Positions 11,615 through 24,100 of a stretch of DNA of 64,000 nt are shown here, piece by piece. How positions within the stretch are numbered: the stretch's first letter is position 1; each line of letters starts with the position of its first letter. Location of the stretch: the NCBI GenBank assembly GCA_001939145.1, contig LSRX01000010.1, positions 1,721,349-1,785,348 on the forward strand, in the 5' to 3' direction. The stretch comes from Symbiodinium microadriaticum. Taxonomy: Eukaryota > Sar > Dinophyceae > Suessiales > Symbiodiniaceae. The notes below the pieces were generated by a model, which saw only the letters and a list, made by a program, of their open reading frames with translations, was not told where the DNA came from and searched no databases. The position numbers and the translations under genes were made by a program.

Positions 11615-12071
11615 TGTAATGTAATGTAATGTAATGTAATGTAATGTAATGTAATGTAATGTAATGTAATGTAATGTAATGTAATGTAATGTAATGTAAT
11701 GTAATGTAATGTAATGTAATGTAATGTAATGTAATGTAATGTAATGTAATGTAATGTAATGTAATGTAATGTAATGTAATGTAATGTAATGTAATGTAAT
11801 GTAATGTAATGTAATGTAATGTAATGTAATGTAATGTAATGTAATGTAATGTAATGTAATGTAATGTAATGTAATGTAATGTAATGTAATGTAATGTAAT
11901 GTAATGTAATGTAATGTAATGTAATGTAATGTAATGTAAGTCTATGTGTGTGTGTATATGTATGTGTTTGTGTATGTATATGTATATGTATAGGTATAGG
12001 TATAGGTATAGGTATAGGTATAGGTATATGTATATGTATAGGTATAGGTATAGGTATAGGTATAGGTATAG

Positions 12072-12105
<34 letters not shown>

Positions 12106-15100
12106 GTATACAGTCCGAACAGCTGAATATCCCGGACCCCGGAATCGTTGCAGAGGGTCTCCGAGGGTCTTATCAGGATATTGAAAAGCTTCAGGCTTCA
12201 TTTTAATAGGGTTCAGAAAGGAGGTTGGTTTTGGGGTTCCGAAGCATTACTTGCAGCCTTACAGTGCATCTGATGTAGGATAGCACAGGAATGATGTTAC
12301 TTTTCGCTACAGTTTTTAGTTTCACACCCCTGAGTCCTTCGACTCGGGACGCCCGGGGCTGTGGGCAAACCTCCTCGCTGAGGTCCCAGGAGTCAGACCG
12401 AGTCAGACCCCGTAGATCGCGATGCACTGTCAAGACGGCAAAGCCTCCCCTAGCCTTCTTGTAAACGGCAGCAAAGGATCCAAATCTTTGTAAATACAAT
12501 TCCTTACTGTAGGGTTCCCCAATACACTTCGCTGTACTTGAAAAGACTCCCAAGCCCGATGCTAATTATTAAGACCTGTCCGAGGGACTGGTCGCATAGG
12601 ACCTTGTTTCTCCCTCAACGCCTTTCCATTCTCGCTGCAGACTGTAGACAGCTACAGAAGCCTGAGCAAAGACCTTGTCAGCGAGAGTTCAGTCGCCACC
12701 TCAACCCTAAACCCTAAACCCCCATGAATCCCTTTCCTAGATCCCAATCCGACCCCTGTGCTGCCTGTCAACCACACGGCTCGGCTCGAGAAACGAACTC
12801 TCCAATGTACTTATGCGCGGATGATGTACATCAGGGTTTATGGTCATGAAGGAATTGTATCACAATCGTTAAGCATCGCCACTGGTCGACAAGGTACCCT
12901 CCTTCAATGTGATCAACGGCGGCAGTCATGCTGGAAATCGGCTAGCTTGCCAGGAGTTCATGATCCTCCCCACTGGTGGCTCGTCGCCATTTCTTGCTGC
13001 AAAACCCCGCCCAAAACTCCCAACCCCCAAGACCCAAATCCTATCCCAAATTGCAGCCACTAGCCTGGAGACTGCAGAATCTTCATGAAGCTCTGAACTT
13101 TGGACCCCGCCGTTCCAGTCTCTACCTTCGCCAGGAATCAGCTACGCAGACTCTGCACCCTTACGGGCAGAGCCGGGGGCTGTAGTGCCTAGCTTTCATT
13201 CCGGCCTGGTCGCATAACTCCAGAAAAACCAGGTGCAGTGTGATTAAGACTGTACACATGTGGACAGATACCATATGCCCTGAACGCCCCAAACCCTAAA
13301 GTACATAGGATCGCGGCACGGAGAATTTAGGGACCATCCTCATCTGGGCGCCGTCTTAGAGATATGCACAGAGGTGCCAGCTCCTTCAAGAATGCAATGG
13401 AGATTGGGGCAGAAGTCTACCACACCCTGAAGAGTGTGATCAAGAAGAAGTACGGCCAGGAGACGCTGCATGCTCTTCTTCCAGATCCTGTGCTTTTAAA
13501 GCTCTTGAGCACGTTCCTGTACCACTGACTAAGGTCGGTCGGACTTGCAAACGCTGCAAACAGGGTTAGGCTTGAGGTAGCCGCTCAGGACTCGGAATCT
13601 GCCCCTACTGTAGCTTGTCGAACCCTGTGAGACTGAAATCCTAAACCCACCCAGACGCGAAGCACTGTCTCCTCAGGGACTTATGAGCTTCTGAAGCCTG
13701 TGGGCTCATGCCCCCAAGAGCGAAGTAGGGCAAGCCTGACGCGGGCCATAAGAGATTGCCCAGCACAGACCTCCCGACACCGTGATGCTAGGACCTGCGT
13801 ATACCGGTTTCCTTCCCTGCATGAAGTATTCAAAATGCGCCCTGCAGACAATGTTCCAGGATGCATGCAACGTGGGTGACGAGGGCGTCGATGCCTTAGC
13901 TGTATACAACGGCAGCTGCCCGCGGTTAGGGTTTGGTGCAAAGTCAACATCCATCCCGAGCAGCGGAACTGCGAAGTTTCGAATGTATGTCGTAGGCTTG
14001 CAAGATGAGGCAAGTGGCATGGCACCTCTGGCCGGTACATCCATCTCGGATCCCTTCGACCCCCCCCCCCCCCCCCCCCCCCACCAAACCGAGAGATGAG
14101 ATGTCAAAGCCGACGCCAAAAAAAAAGCATGCAAGCCCCAAAAGCCTCTTAAAACCGTCAAGCCCCAAAAGCCCTGAAAAAATAGCCCCTCCGACCTTCA
14201 GCCCCCCACTTTGTAGCGGCCCCCCCAGGGCTTCGCGCCCAACGTGCAAGACAACAATGAAGCCCTGAATGTCCTCATGGAGGTGTGCATTTCTGCAAAG
14301 GTTTGAGCTGACCACTGAGGGGGCCCTCAGTCGTTGGAACAGGGTTTGGGGCTAATTATGGTCTGGTGTCGTGAAGCAGGGATTCGAGGGAGATTGTCTT
14401 ACAAATTAAGCAGACCTTCGTATTCGAGAGGGCTTGTGGCATAAGCATCGCCGCTTATGGCATGAATGTGGGTTTGCTTGGGAATGGAGGTTCTGGTGCT
14501 AAAGTTTACGGCGTAGGATAATTGGGACTCGGGGCTGTGGTCTTGGCTTCAGTGTTTCGAGGTTTCAAGTGCCGAAACTTCTAGTTTAGGGTTAAGGGTT
14601 TTAGGGCTAAGTTTCAAAGCTAGCAGTTGTTGAAGTTGTGCCAGTAACGCAAGCATGTCTTGACTTCCGACCCCAATCCAACCCTCTTGACGCCGACTCC
14701 GACATTGCAAACACCAAGAATCGAAGTCCTAATGTCTAGGAAACTTTCAGGCGGGTAGTTACCGTTAAACGGAGCCTTATAGAAGGTCCATATACCTTAT
14801 AGAAGCCTTATAAAAGCCCTATATACCCAAACTCCCCACCTGTAGCTTCCTGTAATAATGCACCAAAATCCTAGACTCCTACAACACCGTCAGCCTGACA
14901 CCCCGGTAACCTAGCACTTTCCGAAGCTCTGATCCATGGGAGGCAATCGAGAAGTCCGGCCATGCTGGGAAAGTGAAGATCGGCACGGACGTTGCTGCCT
15001 CCGAGTTTTGGAGGCTGGAGAGTTTTTTGGGAGTTTCCGAAAATTAGGGTACCTTATTTTGGGTCCTTACAATAGGGATCCTACCATTTAGGGTCCCCTA

Positions 15101-17895
15101 TTTCCGGAAGCCCCCATATAGGGATTGGGTCTGCACGGGATTTGTGGCGGTGTGGGGGTGCTGGCGGGTTGAAGGATTCGGGGCTTGGTGAATTCTAGGC
15201 TTTGGTGGTTGGTTGCAAGTGTAAGCTTTTCCGGTTTATTGTGTCGGGATCTGCCATGTTTCGGGCTAGGGACCGAGGTATCGCTTTGGGGTGTTGGCTT
15301 TCTGGGCATGCATATATATATATATATAAGATCTTTTGTTAGGGCTATATGCACAGTGTGGTGGACATCAGCCGAAGGTCTATCGGGGGGTATCCGGAGT
15401 TTGTGTGTTTTTTTCCTTGGGCTGGGTGGGGGCATATCTCCACATGGACCCGAAGCCGTGCGTTAATTCTTATAGAGGCTCCGAAACCCTAAGCCCTAGC
15501 CCAAGGGCCCGGGCTTCTATACCCATTGTTTCAGGTCGAGTGCTGCCAAGTCAGGTTCCGGGCGACATTGGAAACTGCAAAAAATTCTCAAAACTGAGCC
15601 TTTCTGGGTCCCGAGGCTGCTTAGGAATGAGTGGTGTTCTGATCATGTCGGGCAGTATCATTCGAAAGGCCTATCTACTGTGCAAGATCCCTAGAACGTG
15701 ATGTGCCTCCACGGTGTAGTGATGTAGCATCTACGGCCCAAGGTTTCGTGGCTTGGCATAGCAGCTGATGGACGGGTCGGTTTCATTCCTAGATCTTGGC
15801 TGGCCTTGTTGGTCACAACTCTGTCTCCGCATGTCGGCTACCTAGCTTGAAGCCGTTGGATTTATCCAAGCTTCCACGCCGCAGCCCTCACATCCAAACT
15901 CCGCCCAAATGCACCGGAAACTGAGAGGTCAGAGGAGAAGAAGTACGACCTGGACTTCAAAAACGAATCTGGCGGTGCACCGGAGATGAAGAAGACTGCT
16001 GAGGACCTGCTGCAGAAGCGCCAGGCTGTTTCAACTATACTTTGGAGAGAGTGTCAGTTCCCAGATGCCAACATCCTGGCCCGGAAGCTCCCTGAATCTC
16101 TGTCTGACGATAGAACGATAAATACTGGATGCCATGTTCGACACGGTGGCTGCCCCGGAAGAGGGAGATATTGACAGCTGTCCTTGGGGGGGGGGTCCAC
16201 CGTTTAGGGTCACTCTGAAAGCCGAAGGAAAGCAAATACCCTAACCCCCAGGTACCTACTATATAGGGTACTAGAGCCCCCAGGGCCCTATATACTAGGC
16301 ACCTGGAGGGTTAGGGGTAACTCTCGAATGCCGCACCTCTCCGCACTTTTCAGGAGATGATCGAGTACTACAAGGCCACGGCACCAGGAGTTGAACCTGG
16401 GAGCTGCTCTATCTAGTACTAGGCTTTAGGGTCTAGGGTTTTGGGTTAGTTTAGGGTTTAGGGTGAGGATCTTTTCCCTTCTTCTCATATTTTTTGTAGG
16501 CCATAGGCGATTTAGTCGTTGGGCTGGGCACTTGCTGTGTAAGGTAAGGTTTGTTGCGTACCACCTTCCACGTGCAGTGGTCGTTTTTGCGACTTCGATG
16601 TGCGAAGTTTCTACTTCCGTAGAAATTGCCGAGATAGGGGCCTAGCAGCTACCGGGGTTCCTGATAATATCATCTTTCCATCGAAACCGTGGTTGCTTTA
16701 CGTCATTTCGAAAGCAGTGTGCATACCCAGGAAATCCTGCCAAGGCTCCTCCTAAACCCTCAAGCTTATAAAGCCTAAATCCTCTAAACTCTAAACTCGA
16801 CAGCTCGTATCCTGTCTTTTGTTCTCCATCCTCTGGATACCTAAACAATGTAAGGAAGGTTCCTAGTTTAGCCCAAAGCCGTTGCAACCTGGACGTAGAA
16901 ACCCTAAACCGGCAAGACCAGAAAGTGCGTAGAATCCCGCTTACCCAGAGACCCAAGACTTCAATCCACAATCACCAGACCCTGAAAAGGTGCGTCGGTT
17001 TAGGGTTTAGGGTTTAGTGTTTGCACAGGCATGGTTTTCGTCCTATCCCTTCGTGTCGATCGAGGAGAGCGGTCTGTGCTGAGGGGAATGTGAGTGCAGA
17101 TGTGCATTATGGGGACTGGGGTACCGGAGTTAGATGTGGCATTGGTACTGTTTGTCGCGCCTCGAAATCAGGGTTAGGTGGCATTGTGATTTCAGCAAGA
17201 TTAGAAACAGCATGCAAACCCCATTCCTTAAGCCCCTAAATTGAAGCTTTTCATCAGATTTGCAAGTTCCAAGCATCGAGGACCCCTTCGATCAAGACGA
17301 TTGGGAAGCCTACGCAAAGTTGCTCAGCTTCGATGCCTTGCAATACGATATGCGATAACAAGAAAGCAAACGAATGAAGGCTCAGACAGTCATGGCGGAT
17401 CATTGAAATGACCTGATACAAGAAACGTCGTGTTCTCCTCGTCAGCAGTTGCAGCAGCGGTAGCAACAGAAGCGTGGTGGCAGCAGCAGCTGAATCCCTG
17501 AGGCTTAAATAATAAATCCTTTGATCTGACCGGCTTCCTGCGCGGCTTCGGGTTGACTGGCTTAGGATTTCATTTGTTTTTCGCAGCTTAGTGTTCCGGG
17601 TCAGCGGCTATAAGGGTTCTGGAAGGAGGTTTTTTGTCACCAAAGGTTCAACGCGGCAGTTGGTGACCAAGTGCAGATCGTCGGCGACGACCTGCTCGCC
17701 ACTCGACTTGTCACCATCTACTACAAGGGGTTGTTTCCCAGATTGCCCCGTACCCCAACGCCTGAACCCCCTAAGCCCAAAGCCCGAAACCGCTAGCTTC
17801 AGCTTCGAAAGTTCAACTTGAAAATTCTTGCCTTTGCGGCTCAGAGGAGCATGAGGGAAGGATTGTCGCGGTCTCGATTTCAGGCTTCTAAGGTG

Positions 17896-17926
<31 letters not shown>

Positions 17927-17932
17927 TGTATG

Positions 17933-17963
<31 letters not shown>

Positions 17964-18082
17964 TGTATGTATGTAATGTATGTATGTATGTATGTATGTA
18001 TGTATGTATGTATGTATGCATATACGTATGTATGTATGTATGTATGTATGTATGTATGTATGTTTGTATGTATGCATATACG

Positions 18083-18144
<62 letters not shown>

Positions 18145-21100
18145 ATATTTTAATAACAACAATAATAATAAGATTATTAATAATAGTAATAATAATCATA
18201 ATGTGTGTGTGTACGTATATACCACGAAACAAAGAGAACCCGAACTGTTTTCGAGTCTGCACGGCGTTTCGATTTCAGCTTTAGCCAGAAACTGAGGGAG
18301 GGAAGCCTGAGGGTTCTATTTTTCGACTTCTGTCACAGACAGAGTCTGAGGGAGTTTAGGGTTTAGGGGATTTAGGGGTTTAGGGTTTAGGGTCTGGCAT
18401 GTCGATTGCCGTGGAAGTTGGATTGCTCAGTGGCAAAACAGCTACTGTTACAGCAGGTCTGGATGAACCAGTGCACACGTTGCGCCGACGGGCGCAGATC
18501 GCACTTGGAGTCGGGAAAGGGCTGCTGCTGGACTCATCTGGCTGTGCTCTGGATGGACGCGCGCCGATTAAAACAACCAGTGTTGCGAATGGGGATTCGC
18601 TGACATTGCACCTAAGCAGAGTTCAAGTTCAAGCCTCTCGCTATGCTTTTGCTGCCATCCTCGGCGATGGGTCCGTTGTGACCTGGGGTGATGCTGACTT
18701 TGGGGGCGACAGTACTGCTGTGCAGGGTCAGCTGCAGGATGTGCAGCAGATCCAAGCCTCTCACCATGCATTTGCAGCAATTCTTGGCGATGGATCCGTT
18801 GTGACCTGGGGTGATGCTGACATTGGTGGTGACAGCAGTGCTGTGCAGGGTCAGCTGAGGAATGTGCAGCAGGTCCAAGCCTCTGAGTCTGCTTTTGCTG
18901 CAATCATTGGCGATGGATCGGTCGTGACCTGGGGTGAGGCTGGCTGTGGTGGCGACAGCAGTGCTGTGCAGGGTCAGCTGAGGAATGTGCAGCAGGTCCA
19001 ACCCTCTGAATCTGCTTTTGCTGCCATCCTTGGCGATGGATCCGTTGTGACCTGGGGTCATCCTTTCTTTGGTGGCAACAGCAGCGCCGTGCAGGGTCAG
19101 CTGCAGGATGTGCAGCAGGTCCAAGCCTCTGCACGGGCTTTTGCTGCAATCCTTGGCGATGGCTCGGTCGTGACCTGGGGTGCGGGTAGCCTTGGTGGCG
19201 ACAGCAGTGCTGTGCAGGGTCAGCTGAAGAATGTGCAGCAGGTCCAAGCCTGTGAGTCTGCTTTTGCTGCAATCCTTGGCGATGGATCGGTCGTGACCTG
19301 GGGTGATGCTGACGTTGGTGGCGACAGCAGTGCTGTACAGGGTCAGCTGAAGAATGTGCAGCAGGTCCAAGCCTCTTACGGTGCTTTTGCTGCAATTCTT
19401 GGCGATGGATCGGTCGTGACCTGGGGTGAGCCTGGCTGTGGTGGCGACAGCAGTTCTGTGCAGGATCAGCTGAAGAATGTGCAGCAGGTCCAAGCCTCTT
19501 ACGGTGCTTTTGCTGCCATCCTTGGCGATGGATCCGTTGCGACCTGGGGTGATGATGACTTTGGCGGCGACAGTAGTGCCGTGCAGGGTCAGCTGAGGAA
19601 TGTGCAGCAGGTCCAAGCCTCTTTGTCTGCTTTTTCTTTGATCCCTAGCGCTGCTTTTGCTGCAATCCTTGGCGATGGATCGGTCGTGACCTGGGGTGAC
19701 GCTCGCTGTGGTGGCGACAGCAGTGCTGTGCAGCGTCAGCTGAAGAATGTGCAGCAGGTCCAAGCCTCTCAGTCTGCTTTTGCTGCAATCCTTGGCGATG
19801 GATCGGTCGTGACCTGGGGTGAGCCTGGCCTTGGTGGCGACAGCAGTGCTGTGCAGGGTCAGCTGAGGAATGTGCAGCAGGTCCAAGCCTCTTACGGTGC
19901 TTTTGCTGCAATCCTTGGCGATGGATCGGTTGTGAGGTCGTGATGAAGTGGGCGGATGCAGTAGTGCCGTACAGGATCAGCCGAGTGCACTATCTACATA
20001 TGCCAATTATGTTCGTAGCTACTCGGGCCCCAGACAAAGAGACCTTAGACCCCGGGTTTCAGAAGGGCTCTATCAGGGGTTTATGGGACCCTGAACATGC
20101 CTAAACCCCTAGAAGCTCTAAATCCTAACACGGTGGCACTTTCGCTGAAAAAAACCATCCGAAGGTAGTTCGCTAAACCTGAAACACTCATCCTTGGCAG
20201 GCCATTTGACCGGTCTGTTGTCGGAGACTTGCAAGGTGGAAACACACTTGGGTGGTCTTCTAAATTCGGGTCCCTTTTTAGGTCCCCGATGTAGTACGGC
20301 AGCCCTATAAAAAGGACCCTAAAAGGGACCCTGCTTTCGAGAACTACCCACTTAATCCTTGACTGGTGTAGTGGTGTTGGATGGATGAGAACAGCCCTGG
20401 GCTCTTACCTCCGAGCTCTAGGACCCTTATCTACCTGCATAGACATATACGTTTAGGGTTTAGGGGCAGACATAGGAAGATCCTTTCGTTCATGGATGTG
20501 AACATATAGGCTCAGATAGAATGAAATGCAGATTAGTGCAGATGTACCTGCGCCAATCCCAAAACGTAGCGTGAAGCCTAGACTTTTCTCCCAGGCTGCA
20601 ATCACAGCCCTGACCCCAAAACTCCTGAGGTCACGAACCCAACACGGGTGCGAAAAGCCTTAGACTGCAAAGCCTGCAACGCTTTGCTCCTGAAGGCCGC
20701 AATGGGAGTTCATCATTTGGGTAGGGCTTTAGACGTCCAATGATGTGTGTGGATTTGGTGTTGAGGTTGTTGTGCAAACTGTCATAGTGAAGCGCAGCAT
20801 TTGCAGTTGAGTTCGCTAAGAGGCGTAACCTGCGAGGAGTTCCCCTAAACCCTAAACCTCTAACCCCTAAACCCTAAACCCCCCCCCCCAAAAAACCCTA
20901 AACCCTAAACCCACGGTTCACATCACAAAAATCCCGGAATTCAAGGCCCCCACAGCTCGATAGCCTCTACATACTCAGCTCCACGGGCGCGCCAAAAGCC
21001 GCAAGAGCCCCCACCTGATGCAAAATCATGGCCCTTTATTGGTTTTGGGCCATTATTTTGCCTACTTTGGGGGTTTAGGTAACCCTACATCCCCAGCCCT

Positions 21101-24100
21101 TCACCCACACTACCCCAAGAAGCAAAGCCTGAACCGGGCAGTCCCCGAGGCCCCCTGGCAAAGGTCTTCACCCCAGCAAACCCGCAACCTGAGCTGTTGA
21201 AACTGAGTACGCATTGTAGGGTTTAGGGTTTATAGGATTTGGGGTTTAGGGTTTATAGGGTTTAGGGTTTAGGGTTTAGGGTTTAAGGAGTGGCTGTGAA
21301 GTTTCCAGGCTCCACGTTTCAGGTCTTGGGGTTTGGGCTACTGGGGCCAGCTTTGGACTCAGGGGCTTCGGATGGAGAGTCAGAGGGATACGGGGGATGT
21401 AGAGCTTCAGGGTTCAAGGCTCCGTCACGAAGGGCTTTTGAGCTTCAGCCCTCTAGTCACTCGTCACAAAGCCTGCGGACCGACCCCTCATCAGCTCGCA
21501 CCTTGTGCGTTTTTGTTCTGATTCCCTGGGTTCATAAGCTTCGATTGCTTGTTTTTTTTTGTTTCCCTTTGGTGGCCTCAATCGTTGGTAGGTTTGAGCC
21601 AGGTGAATCAGATCGGTTCCGTGACCGAGGCGGGCTTTGGTTGAGGGTTCTTATGTACAATAACCTTATCAAGCCTATTATACGAGCCCATTTTCGGTTT
21701 CATTAAGGCCCTTCTTCCTCATAGAACCGCCCAGAAGTGCATCGCACACTCCTTAAAAACCCATTCGTGCTTGATCTCGGATGAAATTGTGGACTCCTGC
21801 TTCTGCTCCCCTAAGACTTTCAAAGATACTACGCACATGGATCAGTCTCAAGGCTTCTTTGGCACTAGGGTGTTCATGGATTTTTTCTTGGAGCTGCTAT
21901 ACGGCTCCTGCAACGAAGGGGACCTGAACCTGGTGTCGGCATATTTCATCCCGACTCCTTACGGATACATGACTTCTCTGATCCGAATAGAAGCAAACAG
22001 AAGTCCCGAATCCCTGTAAGTCATGCAGAGGTGACTACAGTACAGCGTTTTTGGAATGGCTTTCACGGTCAGGGTCCTTCTGATACCAGGAGTCACTCTT
22101 GCTATCGGGCACTGAAGTGCAGCCTGTCGCTGTGCAAATCCAACTCCGGACCCAGAGCAGTAGCGAACAACTCCGGCAGCCAGCATTGGATTCAGGGTGT
22201 TAGGATTTGGGGGTTTCCGGCTTTATAGGGGCTTAGGCGTTTAGGGTACTCAGGACTTTTTAGGGCCTTTTTGTTGGGGTTTAGGACCCTGACCTCCCAT
22301 GGAGCAATCCAAGCTCTCCTTTCCCAAGGGTTTGAAGACTGTGCGGCAGATCCTTCGGCCTCTCCGGCTGTGCTTTTGCTGGCATTCTTGGTGATGGCTC
22401 GGTTGTGCTCTGGGGTGCTGCTGGCGATGGTGGTGACAGTAGCGCTGCACATGGCCAGCTGAAGAATGTGAAGCACCAAGCCGCTACCGGCATCACTTTT
22501 GCTGCTCTTGGTGATGGCTCGCTTGTGACTTGGGGTGATGCTACGGATGATGGCGACTGCATTGCTATGCAGGGTCAGCTAAAGAATAATATGCAGCAGA
22601 TCCAGCCTCTCTCGCTGCGTTTGCTGCTATTCTCTGTGATGGATCGAAAGTGACCTGGGGTGATGCCGCCCGTGGCGGGGACAGTCGTGCTGTGCAGGAC
22701 GAACAGATCTGTAGTTGATTGAAGATATTGAAAGTCGTTGAGCTCCTATAGTAGGTCCTATAGGTTCTAGATGATGCTATCGAGGATGAATATCTGGCAA
22801 AGGTTTGCAGAGTACTGCTCAAGGCCTGGTGCACATGATCGAGAGTTGAGTTGCTTAAAAGGGAGTGCTCATCTGAGCCCCAACCCGTAGAGGCCATCGA
22901 GGCCGCGAACATTTCCATGGACGCTGGCTGGGGGGTCATGGCCCTGCTCCCAGAAACCGTGGATTTGGGGCATGCCTCCATGTGTCTCTTCGGGTCTTAG
23001 GGGTTTGGAGCTGCGGGAGTTATGAGGTCTTGGGTCTAAGGCTATAAAGAGGGCTCAGGACAACCGAAGCGGCTGCCTTCCAGAGCTCTGTAACCGAACT
23101 ACCCAAGCTCTTGAGTCGTCTTGTAGAGCCATTCGCGAGTCCCTTCTAGAGTTCAGTTGCTTCAGGGTTATGAGTTCAGGGTCATCAGACCTCTCAGCGA
23201 GAAGGAGCAGCACATGATCAAAACCAAAGCAAGAGCGGCGTTGCCTTTCTTTCAGCTTTCCCGGAATCTGGGAAACCTAAACCCTAAACCAATAAATCCC
23301 TAAACCCTAAACCAATAAACCCCTAAACATCCCTAAACCCTAAACCAATAAACCCCTAAACCCTAAACCAAAAAACCCCTAAACCCTAAACCCCAAGCCT
23401 TAAAGCCCAAAACCCCAAGATGCAGAGGGAACGCAGGAAGTGCGCCTTCGCGCGCCAAGGTCTCCCACAGATCTGGTGAGACAGAGGTGCCTTGAAGTTT
23501 CGGGCTTCGGGTAATATAGGGTTTAGGGGTTTAGGGTTTAGGGGTTTAGGGTTTAGGGGCCGAAATAATTACCTATATTATTTTTTTTGGGGGGGTTCCT
23601 TACTAGACATGTAGTACAATGGGCCCCAAAACCCTATTCCAGTTATTTAGGCCCCTATAGTATCTCGCGTCCATCCCGGTCGCCGGGTAGTATACTGTAG
23701 GGGTCAGGATAATTAGTAGCTCTATGGCCGTATAGACCGTCATATCCCCCAAAGTCCTGGTCTAGTCTGACTAGGCACTTTAATACCTTTAACTAATACG
23801 AAGCTTTCTGGTAGCCAACCCTCGACTCCGAAATCCCAAATCGTAAGCTCTGCTATCGATTCGGGAGTTTTCAGATAGACGCCCAATAGTAGGATCCTTT
23901 GTGTAAGGACCCCGCAAATGTGTGACCCCCGGTTGCCCCCTCAGGGTTCCGAATCCTGAATGTTTTGGGGGTAGAGTATGACGGCCTCTTACCCCCCTTC
24001 CCCTTACCCCCTTCTTTTAAGGGTTCTTCTGAGTTGAGGTCCCTAGGTCATGTAACTCTCCACAAGGGGATCCTCGTCCTGCTGCTCTGGTATTCCGGCC

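Noticed and set aside
11494-12201. 235-codon minus-strand open frame with YITLH repeats
   Set aside because: It is the translation of the TAATG pentamer array; a 5-bp repeat read in threes stays open by chance.
17608-18284. Open frames of Tyr/Ile/His/Thr or Tyr/Val/Cys/Met
   Set aside because: They are translations of TATG/TATATG microsatellites.
18568-19911. Long antisense open frames (up to 424 codons) opposite the RCC1-like gene
   Set aside because: The antisense of a homogeneous 123-bp coding repeat is open by repetition; the sense strand has the recognisable domain pattern and a shared start. The same applies to 43843-45067.
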